In this document: one piece after another, positions 40,723 to 48,543 of the stretch
How the letters are laid out: each line of letters opens with the position of its first letter
How positions within the stretch are numbered: position 1 is the first letter of the stretch
Source: Halomontanus rarus
Lineage (GTDB): Archaea; Halobacteriota; Halobacteria; Halobacteriales; Natrialbaceae
Direction: 5' to 3'
Assembly: GCF_017357405.1 (NCBI RefSeq)
Contig: NZ_CP071597.1
Span: 682,001 to 746,000 of the forward strand
Length of the DNA stretch: 64,000 bases
Position numbers and translations under genes: made by a program
Notes under the pieces: model-generated
Told to the model about the DNA's origin: nothing
The model's input: the letters and a program-made list of their open reading frames with translations, nothing else
Database searches by the model: none

Positions 40723-42069
40723 ATGGACTCCGAAAGGAGACAGACCCGACGAGGATGGCTCTGTGCGATTACGGCCGCCGCAGGGGGTCTCGCGGGTTGT
40801 TCGATGCCGCGAGCGGAAGATACTCGGACGAGTACCGCAGCGACCGGTGACGGGGCGCCTTCGACGAACAGTTCGGAGGAGACTTCGAAAACGCCGGCGG
40901 GAGACTCCCCATCGAGTGGCGGCTCGTCGTGGCCGACGTTTCGAGGCGACAACAGAAACACCGGATGCGAACCGAACGGGCGCGGGCCGCTCGACAGGCC
41001 AGACGAGAAGTGGACCGTCTCCACCGACGGCGGCGTCTGGAGCAGCCCGGTCGTCGCGGACGGGCTCCTCTACGTCGGCTGCATGGCTGGAACACTCTAC
41101 GCGATCGACGTAGCGACCGGTGAGGTCGACTGGCGGTACGAGGCGGACGGGCCGATTCAATCGACACCGACGGCCGTCGACGGTCGCGTGTATTTCGGGT
41201 CGCTGGACAAGCACGTGTACTGTCTGGACGCGAAGACGGGCGAGGAGCAGTGGACCTACGAGACGGCCGGCCTCGTACACAGCAGTCCGACGATCAGCGG
41301 AACGATGCTGTACATCGGAAGCGGCGCGCTCCCGATCGAAGAGATATACGCGTACCTCGAGTCGAGCGGTCTCGAGCAGGAGGGCGGTGGCGTGTACGCA
41401 CTGAACCGCGAGACGGGGGAACTCGAGTGGCGAGCGTTTCCGGATCGTCTCGTCAGCAGCACGCCCGCAGTCGTCGATTCGTCCGTCTACGTCGGGCTCG
41501 TCGATGGCGAGGACGAGCGCCCACTAGTGGTGTCGCTCGAGGCTTCGGACGGCAGTGTCCAATGGGATTCCGAGACCGATGCGGCGGTGCTGACGAGCCC
41601 GTCGGTGTGGTCGAACACGGTGTATTGTGCGAGTTACAGCGGGAACGTCTACGCCCTCTCCACCGAGACCGGCGACGAGGAATGGACGTTCCACGTCGGT
41701 TCGGGTGAAATCAGGGGCTCGACCGCAGTCTGTGATGGGTCCGTCTACGTCCCGGTGTCGGGGAACGCGCTCGCACAGAACTCCGACAATCCGGTGCTGT
41801 ACTCGCTGTCACTGGATGGCGACGAACAGTGGAAACACGAGATCGGTGGCGGCCGTCAGATGGGCAGTAGTCCCGCCGTGACGAGCGACGCAGTGTACGT
41901 CGGCACGCATTACATCGATGGTGGCGGCGGGTTGTACGCGGTGAGTCCCGACGGAAAGCGATTGTGGGGCGAGGTGTCCGATGGAGAAGGCGTCGGGAGT
42001 AGTCCGGCCGTCGTCGACGGGACCGTCTATTACGGCGCGGACGATAACACGGTGTACGCGATGGAATGA
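40723..42069 (+). CDS. PQQ-like beta-propeller lipoprotein (BamB-like)
   Basis: A 448-residue exported protein. The N-terminus has a twin-arginine pair and lipobox (TRRGWLCAITAAAGGLAGC, the Cys being the anchor), then a Ser/Thr linker (to about residue 65). An eight-bladed-type propeller follows, built of repeats such as VVADGLLYVGCMAGTLYAID with ATGEVDWRYEADG, and VDGRVYFGSLDKHVYCLDA with TGEEQWTYETAG. The repeats lack the full set of PQQ-binding residues, so it is more likely a binding scaffold than a quinoprotein. Many haloarchaea have several. The gene follows lonB on the same strand after 114 bp, but its own lipoprotein signal and spacing suggest a separate unit. Confidence 0.88.
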   Translation: MDSERRQTRRGWLCAITAAAGGLAGCSMPRAEDTRTSTAATGDGAPSTNSSEETSKTPAGDSPSSGGSSWPTFRGDNRNTGCEPNGRGPLDRPDEKWTVSTDGGVWSSPVVADGLLYVGCMAGTLYAIDVATGEVDWRYEADGPIQSTPTAVDGRVYFGSLDKHVYCLDAKTGEEQWTYETAGLVHSSPTISGTMLYIGSGALPIEEIYAYLESSGLEQEGGGVYALNRETGELEWRAFPDRLVSSTPAVVDSSVYVGLVDGEDERPLVVSLEASDGSVQWDSETDAAVLTSPSVWSNTVYCASYSGNVYALSTETGDEEWTFHVGSGEIRGSTAVCDGSVYVPVSGNALAQNSDNPVLYSLSLDGDEQWKHEIGGGRQMGSSPAVTSDAVYVGTHYIDGGGGLYAVSPDGKRLWGEVSDGEGVGSSPAVVDGTVYYGADDNTVYAME

Positions 42070-42328
42070 GCGACGCACCGTGAACGGGTAGGACTCGGCG
42101 TGGACCCCCATTCCAGCCGACTCAGGGAGACGATACGACGGCTCGTTTTCGGTGAGGAGGTCGTTAGCGTGATTATCGTCGATACTGCGATATCGGCACC
42201 TCAGTGTCGAACAGGTGTCTGACTGAGATTCTTAATGGACGGCGGTGAGGGTAGTACTCACCAGCATGTACGAGTGTACGACAACCTGTGACGACCGCTG
42301 CGCATCGACTCGAGGGAGGGTCTAATCC

Positions 42329-42670
42329 ATGGCGACGACAGCGGGCGACGAGTTGGTATCGGTGGGTGTCGACCTCCTCGATTCCGTTCGCATGTGGACC
42401 GCCTACGTCCTCACCGTCCTCCTCCCGGGATCGGGTCATCTCTACCTCGGCCGGTGGAAACGTGGGCTCGTCTGGATCGTGCTCTGTACAGTCGCGGTCG
42501 TGTTCCTCAGCACCGGAACGATCGTCACCGAACGCGCGCTCTTCGAGCCGATGATCGTCACCGTCGTCGGACTCGAGACCGTCACCTTCGCGGATATCGC
42601 ATTTCCGCTCACTATCATCGTCCTCAGTATCGTCGATCTCTACACGCTCGTCGCCCTCGCCGACGACTGA
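42329..42670 (+). CDS. Small membrane protein
   Basis: A 113-residue protein. After a short polar start (MATTAGDELVSVGVDLLDSV) come three hydrophobic helices: MWTAYVLTVLLPGSGHLYLG, RGLVWIVLCTVAVVFLST and a third from about residue 85 (IAFPLTIIVLSIVDLYTLVA). The first has the PG-x-GHLYLGRWKRGL motif seen in TM2-type and DUF6677-type proteins, where a helix pair is joined by a G-Y/H-L-G turn. The function of those families is unknown. It is monocistronic, with no gene in the 259 bp before it. Start could also be Met22. Confidence 0.7.
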   Translation: MATTAGDELVSVGVDLLDSVRMWTAYVLTVLLPGSGHLYLGRWKRGLVWIVLCTVAVVFLSTGTIVTERALFEPMIVTVVGLETVTFADIAFPLTIIVLSIVDLYTLVALADD

Positions 42671-42851
42671 TCGCGGAGTAGGCCACCCGGTATTTCGACG
42701 TGTTGATCGGTAGTGGTGGCACAGCATCTCCTGAGGTGAAGGGCCACCTGTCCCCCGAGTGACCGCAACTGTCGGTACGTTCATCTAGTGGCGGAATTTC
42801 ACAAGGTGACTTTTTCGTGCTCAACGTTGCCACATACCATGGAGTTCACCA

Positions 42852-43463
42852 ATGACACACGAATGGACCATCAAGGGAGACTACGTCGAAGCCTGTAACT
42901 GCGAGGTCACATGCCAGTGCGTGTGGCTGGAACTGCCGGACGACGACCTCTGTAACGTCTCGTTGGCGTGGCACATAGAGGAGGGAAACTACGGTGACGT
43001 CGACCTGAGCGGACTGAACGTCGGCATGCTCATCTCGACCGAAGAGGGCGTCATGTTCGGTCCCGAGACGGGGTGGGACGTCGTGCTACTCGTCGACGAG
43101 ACTGCCGACGGCGACCAGCGCGAGGCCATCGAAGACATCTACTTCGGCCGCGCCGGCGGGATCTGGGCACCCGTCGCTGACACACACGTCCAGTCCGCCG
43201 ACGTCGCGACCGTTCCGATCAGCTTCTCGCGGGACGGCTCGGATTTCTCCGTCGAAATTGGGGACGTCCTCGAGATGGACGCGAGCGGCGCGGTCGGGTT
43301 CAACGACGAAGTCGGCAGGATCTCACCCCACCCGCTAACGAAGAGCCACGAGGTGCAGACCGGCAAGTCGACGACGGCCACCGTCTCCTACGACGATCAG
43401 TTCACGTGGGACGTTTCGGGGAACAACGCCTACCTCGGAGACTTCGAGCTGGCGAGTTCCTGA
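42852..43463 (+). CDS. DUF1326 protein with cysteine-rich N-terminal motif
   Basis: A 203-residue cytoplasmic protein. The diagnostic N-terminus is WTIKGDYVEACNCEVTCQCV followed by W and a later Cys (LCNVSLAWH), four to five cysteines that could bind a soft metal. The remainder is a beta-rich domain with MLISTEEGVMFGPETGWDVV and VATVPISFSRDGSDFSVEIG. DUF1326 genes regularly sit next to DUF2182 genes, and here the DUF2182 gene begins 32 bp downstream. A role in metal binding or a sensor for the membrane partner is inferred; no reaction is known. Confidence 0.9.
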   Translation: MTHEWTIKGDYVEACNCEVTCQCVWLELPDDDLCNVSLAWHIEEGNYGDVDLSGLNVGMLISTEEGVMFGPETGWDVVLLVDETADGDQREAIEDIYFGRAGGIWAPVADTHVQSADVATVPISFSRDGSDFSVEIGDVLEMDASGAVGFNDEVGRISPHPLTKSHEVQTGKSTTATVSYDDQFTWDVSGNNAYLGDFELASS

Positions 43464-43494
43464 CGACGGCGGACAGTGATAGAGACGATTTACC

Positions 43495-44292
43495 ATGGGG
43501 ACACACGACTCGTTCCGGGACCGGATCTCCCACCGACGGATTCCGATCGTCGCGCTCGTCACCTACGGAATCGCGCTACTCGCGTGGGCCGCGATCGTCG
43601 GTCGCTGGCTCCCGATGCCCGGCGGGGAGATGGACGCGAAGATGCACATGTCCGACCCGGGTGTACCGGAGGCGATGGCGCTCTCGAACGGGATGGCAGG
43701 TATCGGTCTCTACCTGTTCATGTGGGGCGTGATGATGATCGCGATGATGTACCCGTCGTCGGTCCCGCTCTTCCGGCTCTATTCCAAGACGCTCGAGCGA
43801 ACGACAACTGCCGGGAAAGCAGTCCGAGTCGGTGCGTTTCTCGGAACGTACGCGCTCGTCTGGACGCTGGTCGGGGTCGTACCCCTCGTCGTCAATGCTC
43901 TGGTGCCGATCGCCAGCATCGCGAGCGCCCACGGCGGACTTCTGATGGGCGGGACGCTCCTGCTCCTGTCGGGATATCAACTCTCTCCATACAAACACCG
44001 GTGTCTGCGGTATTGCCGGTCGCCGCTCGGGTTCCTCATGAGCCATCACCAGCCGGGGGTGCGCGGTGCCGTCCGAATGAGCTTGCAGTTCAGCGTGTTC
44101 TGTGTCGGGTGTTGTTGGGCCCTATTCGCGTTTATGGTGATCGTGGGCTCGATGAATCTCGTCTGGATGGCGTTTCTCGCAGTCGTGCTCTCGCTCGAGC
44201 GGACAGTTGCGTGGGGTGAACACCTGGCGCATGCGATCGGTCTCTTCGCCGGCGCCGTCGGGTTCGTCGTCATCGCGATCTCGATACTCTAG
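43495..44292 (+). CDS. DUF2182 integral membrane protein
   Basis: A 265-residue membrane protein with six to seven helices. Met-rich segments stand out: LPMPGGEMDAKMHMSDPGVP and MWGVMMIAMMYPSSVPLFRL, plus LMGGTLLLLSGYQLSPYKHR and a CVGCCWALFAF Cys cluster. DUF2182 members are described as predicted metal-binding integral membrane proteins. Combined with the DUF1326 partner, the Met and Cys clusters suggest handling of copper or another thiophilic metal, but this is inference. The two genes form an operon. Confidence 0.9.
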   Translation: MGTHDSFRDRISHRRIPIVALVTYGIALLAWAAIVGRWLPMPGGEMDAKMHMSDPGVPEAMALSNGMAGIGLYLFMWGVMMIAMMYPSSVPLFRLYSKTLERTTTAGKAVRVGAFLGTYALVWTLVGVVPLVVNALVPIASIASAHGGLLMGGTLLLLSGYQLSPYKHRCLRYCRSPLGFLMSHHQPGVRGAVRMSLQFSVFCVGCCWALFAFMVIVGSMNLVWMAFLAVVLSLERTVAWGEHLAHAIGLFAGAVGFVVIAISIL

Positions 44293-44443
44293 CACCGGCT
44301 TTCGTGTGACGACACCACCGGCGGAGACCTTCGAGGGAGAGACTGAGGCGCCGGTCGGACGATCGAGTGAAAGCAATACCGTCGGCACGGAAAGAATCGG
44401 TGAGACCCACGGCTGTCAGTTCCGAGCTTAATTCCCGATCTAG

Positions 44444-45523
44444 TTAGTATCGCCGTCTTCGGACAAGTTCGTCGGCAGTCCGGACCGCGTCGTCAACCCG
44501 TTCGGGCGAAGGGTCAACTGGCTCATGTTCCATCCCGTGTTCGCAGGCGATTTCACCGACTCGAGCGAGGTCGTCGTCTGCGACGCCTAGCTCGTCGAGA
44601 GTGACGTCCAGTCCGACGTCGAAGACGACCTCGAGCGCAGCGTCGAGGACTTCGGGGTCGCGGTCCTGCAGGACGAGTTCGACGACGGTTCCGAACGCGA
44701 CCAGCAGTCCGTGGGGCTCGCGGACGCCGACGTTGGTGAGGCCGGTCTGGACCGCGTGTGCGCCGGCCGTGCCGGCGCTCTCGAAGCCCAGCCCCGACAG
44801 CAGGGTGTTCGCTTCGACGATCCGCTCGACCGCCGGCGTGACCGCGCTCCGCTCGACGGCCGCGAGCGCGTCGGCGCCGTGTTCTTCGACCCGACGGTAC
44901 GCCCGTTCGGCGATGTCTATCGCGGCAAACGCCGAGCGGCCGCCCGCGTCGGTTTCGCCGCCGGACTCGGCGACCGCCTGAGCCTCGAAGTGGGTGGCCA
45001 TCGCGTCGCCCATCCCGTGAGCGAGAAAGCGCTTGGGCGCCCCGGCGACGACGGCCGTATCGACCAACACGAGTTCCGGGTTGCGGTCGCGGTGGAGCAC
45101 CTCCAGAAAGTTCCCCGCCTCGTCGTAGACGACCGCGACCGTGCTCGTGGGGGCGTCCGTGCTCGCGATCGTCGGGACGACCGCCAGCAGCGCGTCGGTA
45201 CGGTGGGCGACCGCGGTGGCGACGTCCATCGAGACGCCGCCACCGACGCCGACGACGAGATCCGCACCGGCCTCTCGGACCCGCTCGACCTGGTCTTCGA
45301 TGACCGCGTGAGTGCACGATCCGACCCCCGCCGCAATCGCGGCGGTCTCCGTCTCCGCCGCCACTAGGCCGGCGACGACCTCGTCTTCGACCGTCGAGAG
45401 CGCCGTTTCACCGCCGAGGAGGTACGCGCGATCGGCATCCAGGGCGGCGAACTCCTCGCCGGTGGACTCGAGCGCGCCGGCGCCCTGGACGTACGTTCTG
45501 GGAGAGATGAATCGTTGGTGCAT
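44444..45523 (-). CDS. gldA: Glycerol dehydrogenase (NAD-dependent, iron-ADH superfamily)
   Basis: A 359-residue enzyme starting at ATG 45523 (MHQRFISPRTYVQGAGALES). NAD binding is by VVGVGGGVSMDVATAVAHRT and VVPTIASTDAPTSTVAVVYD. The divalent metal is held by the Asp of FLAHGMGDAMATHFEA and by His residues in ESAGTAGAHAVQTGL and VREPHGLLVAFGTV. This set is that of glycerol dehydrogenase, which converts glycerol to dihydroxyacetone; glycerol is abundant in hypersaline habitats. The GGGVSMD segment replaces the commoner GGGKTLD. The gene is monocistronic. Upstream, 45524-46136 holds only a solo IS hairpin. Confidence 0.9.
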   Translation of the reverse strand: MHQRFISPRTYVQGAGALESTGEEFAALDADRAYLLGGETALSTVEDEVVAGLVAAETETAAIAAGVGSCTHAVIEDQVERVREAGADLVVGVGGGVSMDVATAVAHRTDALLAVVPTIASTDAPTSTVAVVYDEAGNFLEVLHRDRNPELVLVDTAVVAGAPKRFLAHGMGDAMATHFEAQAVAESGGETDAGGRSAFAAIDIAERAYRRVEEHGADALAAVERSAVTPAVERIVEANTLLSGLGFESAGTAGAHAVQTGLTNVGVREPHGLLVAFGTVVELVLQDRDPEVLDAALEVVFDVGLDVTLDELGVADDDLARVGEIACEHGMEHEPVDPSPERVDDAVRTADELVRRRRY

Positions 45524-45844
45524 CTTCGATTGTTGTGTAGCCACCAAAGTAAGCGTTCGCCAGAAATGCCGGTGTCGACCGAAATCGCTCGGATTCGTTC
45601 GGTCGGTCGGTACGACAATCGATGCCGCGTCCGTCGACGCGTACGGTTCCCTGCACCGTTCAAACGAAGTGGGACTACGCTTTCTCTGGACACCACGACA
45701 GTTCTGCAAAGCGCGTTCGTGAGATGTGATCTCACGGCCTGTCAGACGGAGTCTGACAACGTCATCGAAACAGAACGCAAAGTCCTCGAGGAGACGGTGT
45801 TAGCCGTCGAACAGGGAGAGATCGTTTCCGGAGATACAAGGAGA

Positions 45845-45873
45845 AAGCCCCACCCTTTAGGGCGGGAAGGATG
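45845..45873 (+). repeat. Solo IS1341/IS605-type end hairpin
   Basis: CCCCACCC (45848-45855), TTTA, GGGCGGG (45860-45866), followed by AAGGATGTC, the arrangement of right ends of haloarchaeal tnpB elements. No tnpB is nearby, so it is a relic or a minimal element. The rest of 45524-46136 has no gene that I can support. Confidence 0.55.
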
Positions 45874-46107
45874 TCGACGGATCGCACTTCTCGAGCGTAC
45901 AGTCGCGATACGTCGTGAATCCACTCTCTACGTCGATCACCGCGTACGGGCACTCTATCGGGGGGACGCCACGCCGGCATCCAGAACCGCCGACTGGTGT
46001 CTGCATCCTATTTGACTGCGTCGGGTAGCAAACGCGTCTCCATCAGTTTGTTGCGTTCCAAGAACGTATGACAATCACAGGCACACTCTTTGCTACTGTA
46101 GATGCCC

Positions 46108-46113
46108 TTTATT
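46108..46113 (+). promoter_or_regulatory. TATA element of the universal stress protein gene
   Basis: TTTATT lies about 27 bp ahead of the ATG at 46137, the classic leaderless spacing. Confidence 0.5.
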
Positions 46114-46136
46114 GACGAGGACGAGATCCTCTGTGT

Positions 46137-46655
46137 ATGGATCGCGGACTTGTCACACTCGCCGGGACGAGATCGGGAGCGACACTTCTAGAGGAGGCGG
46201 CCGAACACGCGGTGGGAGCGAATGCGGACCTGGTTCTTCTCTCCTCGTTCACGCAGGAGGAAGCCGAGCACGACCTCGAGGTACTCAACCGGATCGACAC
46301 GTCCGAACACGGCCGGTTCGGCGAGTTGATGAGCACAGAACTCGCCGAGGAGGTCGGCGAACAGATCGCCCACAACGTGCTCTCGGCGTACGACGTCGAG
46401 TATACCGTCGTCGGAGCGATCACGGACCACCGGATCGGTCGCCGGATCATCGACGAAGCCGAGCGTCACGACTGCGATCACGTCTTTCTCTTGAGCAAGC
46501 CCCACTCGCGGATCGGCGATCTCGGCGAGGCGGCGCGTCGAGTGGTCCGCCACTTCGACGGGTTCACCACACTCGGCAGAGAACGCGATCCCGAGCGACA
46601 TCTCGCGCGCCTCCGCGGAGACGGACGTGACTACGATGTCGTGATCAATTACTGA
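46137..46655 (+). CDS. Universal stress protein-like (UspA domain)
   Basis: A 172-residue single-domain protein of Usp-type alpha/beta fold: DRGLVTLAGTRSGATLLEEA, VGANADLVLLSSFTQEEAEH, a mid helix (EVGEQIAHNVLSAYDVEYTV) and HDCDHVFLLSKPHSRIGDLG, EAARRVVRHFDGFTTLGRER. The usual G-x2-G-x9-G(S/T) ATP-binding stretch is not canonical here (SKPHSRIGDLGEAARRVVRHF), so ATP binding is uncertain. Haloarchaea have many such proteins linked to stress and stationary phase. A TATA element sits 27 bp upstream. Confidence 0.8.
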   Translation: MDRGLVTLAGTRSGATLLEEAAEHAVGANADLVLLSSFTQEEAEHDLEVLNRIDTSEHGRFGELMSTELAEEVGEQIAHNVLSAYDVEYTVVGAITDHRIGRRIIDEAERHDCDHVFLLSKPHSRIGDLGEAARRVVRHFDGFTTLGRERDPERHLARLRGDGRDYDVVINY

Positions 46656-46869
46656 CCGGGAGTCCGTGGCCACCGTTTCGCTACCCGTCCGCGACAGTCC
46701 GTAGCGGTCGATTTCTTCGTAGCGGCGGCGTGTCACACGTCGAATCCGATGACGGTGCCATCATTTTTTCGTGAGTTCGGTAGCAGGAGGCGACATCGTT
46801 ATTATCGTGTCCACCCTGAATTGTGTGAGAGTTCATGCCGTGATCGGTCCGCTGAGCCCTCTCCCCATC

Positions 46870-47088
46870 ATGGAAGCTACCCCGCCCTCGAAACCCTCCG
46901 CTGACGCGACGAACACGTTCGAACACGAACTCAGCGAGTTGCTCCTCGCTGCCTTCGGTTGCGGCGCGGCGATCGAAGACACGTGGGAGATCGCATCGAC
47001 AGTCTCTGATGCCCCGAACTGGCGAGTGACGATCGAGAAAGTACCACCGGAGAACCCCACGTACGAACCGACGTTCCTCGAAGAATGA
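46870..47088 (+). CDS. Small hypothetical protein (72 aa)
   Basis: A 72-residue acidic protein from ATG 46870, MEATPPSKPSADATNTFEHE. A helical region with LSELLLAAFGCGAAIEDTWE follows, then a strand APNWRVTIEKVPP and the end EPTFLEE. Composition and codon use are like real genes, and the acidic bias fits the organism. The frame is open upstream, but those residues look non-coding. I do not recognise the family; short acidic proteins of this sort are frequent between regulators in haloarchaea. Confidence 0.5.
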   Translation: MEATPPSKPSADATNTFEHELSELLLAAFGCGAAIEDTWEIASTVSDAPNWRVTIEKVPPENPTYEPTFLEE

Positions 47089-47146
47089 GTACGACGCACT
47101 GATGGCGTCCTCAGAGTCTAACTAGCCGAAAATACAGAGTGTTAGA

Positions 47147-47155
47147 ATTTTAATA
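47147..47155 (+). promoter_or_regulatory. TATA box whose leaderless start (47178) is out of frame with the 47281 gene
   Basis: TTTTAATAT is 27 bp ahead of ATG 47178, ideal leaderless spacing. ATG 47178 begins an 83-codon frame that runs out of phase through the DUF7344 gene. The real DUF7344 start at 47281 would then have a leader of about 100 nt. Confidence 0.45.
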
Positions 47156-47280
47156 TCTTTCCGGAACGAGAAGGCTTATGAGTGTCCTTAACACAGTGGT
47201 GGATAGTCGTACTTTACTGAAGTCGCTTCGTGAGATTGAGTCGGTCAGGGCGTCGTGTAAGTACAGTATACCAAACCCCC

Positions 47281-47637
47281 ATGATGCCGAAAACCCGAAA
47301 TTCGAACCAGCGGAAGGGAGACCGTCACGAGATCACCCCGACACAGCTGTTCGCGGCCTTTTCGAACGAACGCCGACAGCAGACACTGGCATATTTGGCA
47401 CAGAAACCGGCAGCGATCTCACTCGGTGACCTCGCCGAGTACATCGCGATCAAAGAGGAACAGCCCTCGTACGAGTGGTACGAGCGAGTACTCACCGAAC
47501 TGGCGCACAATCACCTTCCCCACTTGCAGGATACGGGACTCGTGCGGTACGACGCGGAGCGAGAAACCGTGGAGTTTGCGGTCGATCGGCGCGTAGTGGA
47601 ACCGTACTTGCGGCTCGCCGGGTACACCGACGCCTAG
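47281..47637 (+). CDS. DUF7344-like winged-helix protein
   Basis: A 118-residue regulator from ATG 47281 (or Met2 at 47284). After a basic start (MMPKTRNSNQRKGDRHEITP) comes the DUF7344 pattern: TQLFAAFSNERRQQTLAYLA, AAISLGDLAEYIAIKEEQPS, YERVLTELAHNHLPHLQDTG, LVRYDAERETVEFAVDRRVV. The HLPHLQDTGLVRYD segment is the recognition-helix-to-wing region. It is a relative of the 4577-4936 protein. Its start is in conflict with a leaderless promoter at 47147-47155, so either a longer leader is used or the coding start is misread. Confidence 0.85.
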   Translation: MMPKTRNSNQRKGDRHEITPTQLFAAFSNERRQQTLAYLAQKPAAISLGDLAEYIAIKEEQPSYEWYERVLTELAHNHLPHLQDTGLVRYDAERETVEFAVDRRVVEPYLRLAGYTDA

Positions 47638-47875
47638 ACGCGGGTAGATGCGTTCTTCTTGAGCCGGAACCCTATTATAGAGATTTCGACTGTCTCTGAC
47701 ATCGTTATAGAGACTTATCGAGTGGTGGATGATATCAGTACACGAAACACAGGAGACAGTCCACGGCTTTAGTCATCTTCAGAACGCAAAGCGTTCCGAT
47801 GGGCTCACAAGACCAGTGGTCTCGTAAACGTGGGATGAATCCATTACTGTCGAATCAACCCATGCTCTATGACCG

Positions 47876-48133
47876 CTACTCCTCGGGTTCGTCGCGCGTG
47901 AAAACCTGCCATCTGTCCCCTTCAGGAGGCTTCTGAAGGGTGATCTGAATCTCCTCCTTCGACGAAACGCATTCGAGGATGCGGTCTTTGTTGGCGAGCG
48001 CAACGAGATCGTCACCGTCACGGCAGATGGCGATAATACCGTCACCGTACCCGATTTCAGTTTTCAATTCGGCAACGGTCGTGCTCTCGGTAATACTCAC
48101 GGTAGTACCGTCGACGGATACGGGGTGTTCCAT
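47876..48133 (-). CDS. Small beta-grasp-like protein
   Basis: An 85-residue protein starting at ATG 48133. Its strand-helix order resembles a ubiquitin-like beta-grasp: PVSVDGTTVSITESTTVAEL (two strands into a helix), KTEIGYGDGIIAICRDGDDL, VALANKDRILECVSSKEEIQ, ITLQKPPEGDRWQVF. It ends DEPEE and lacks the terminal Gly-Gly of archaeal SAMP modifiers, so it is not a conjugatable tag as read. Longer in-frame starts give Arg/Pro-rich nonsense and are less likely. It is probably a scaffold or sensor-type small domain of unknown role. The neighbourhood contains a relic gene (48230-48463). Confidence 0.6.
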   Translation of the reverse strand: MEHPVSVDGTTVSITESTTVAELKTEIGYGDGIIAICRDGDDLVALANKDRILECVSSKEEIQITLQKPPEGDRWQVFTRDEPEE

Positions 48134-48229
48134 TGCTTTATGAACGGGTTCTAGCACATAGGGTCTTGTTATTGGTTGCCGCGACTGTAGTGGAGAGACG
48201 GAGATCCGATCGAACGCTGGTTCCTCGTT

Positions 48230-48463
48230 CACGTCCTTCTGATTAGACAGTTCACTGGTTGGTGGATACACGTCCATCGGAAGACACGCTCGCAGTATTC
48301 TTTGGGGACTTCGCCGTACTCTTCCCCGAGGTGCGCTTTTTCGTACTCGAGGATTCGGTGGAACCCGAGCCGACAGACCACGGTCCACCGGAGGACGTGG
48401 AGCGATCTGTACTGAACGACTCGTTCGTCGACGATCAGCCGGTGGTCGCGGCCGGTTCACTCG
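48230..48463 (-). pseudogene. Orphan protein-like reading frame without a start
   Basis: On the minus strand a frame of about 75 codons reads RDHRLIVDERVVQYRSLHVL, RWTVVCRLGFHRILEYEKAH, LGEEYGEVPKEYCERVFRW and stops at TGA 48230-48232. It is preceded in the same frame by stops and has no ATG. The amino-acid pattern looks like the C-terminus of a real protein (amphipathic helices, aromatic spacing), not random high-GC coding. I do not recognise the family. It may be the remains of a gene inactivated by point mutations. The rest of 48134-48543 shows nothing else. Confidence 0.35.
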
Positions 48464-48543
48464 AGGTGGTGAATTTTATCTGTGAACGCGGGGGAGTTCA
48501 TCGAGTCCAAACTAAGACCCACTCGAAAACGGATTCCTGAACG

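Noticed and set aside
45515..46015. 166-residue plus-strand frame after glycerol dehydrogenase
   Set aside because: Arg/Thr/Ser-rich, crosses an IS-end hairpin, no motif; probably chance.
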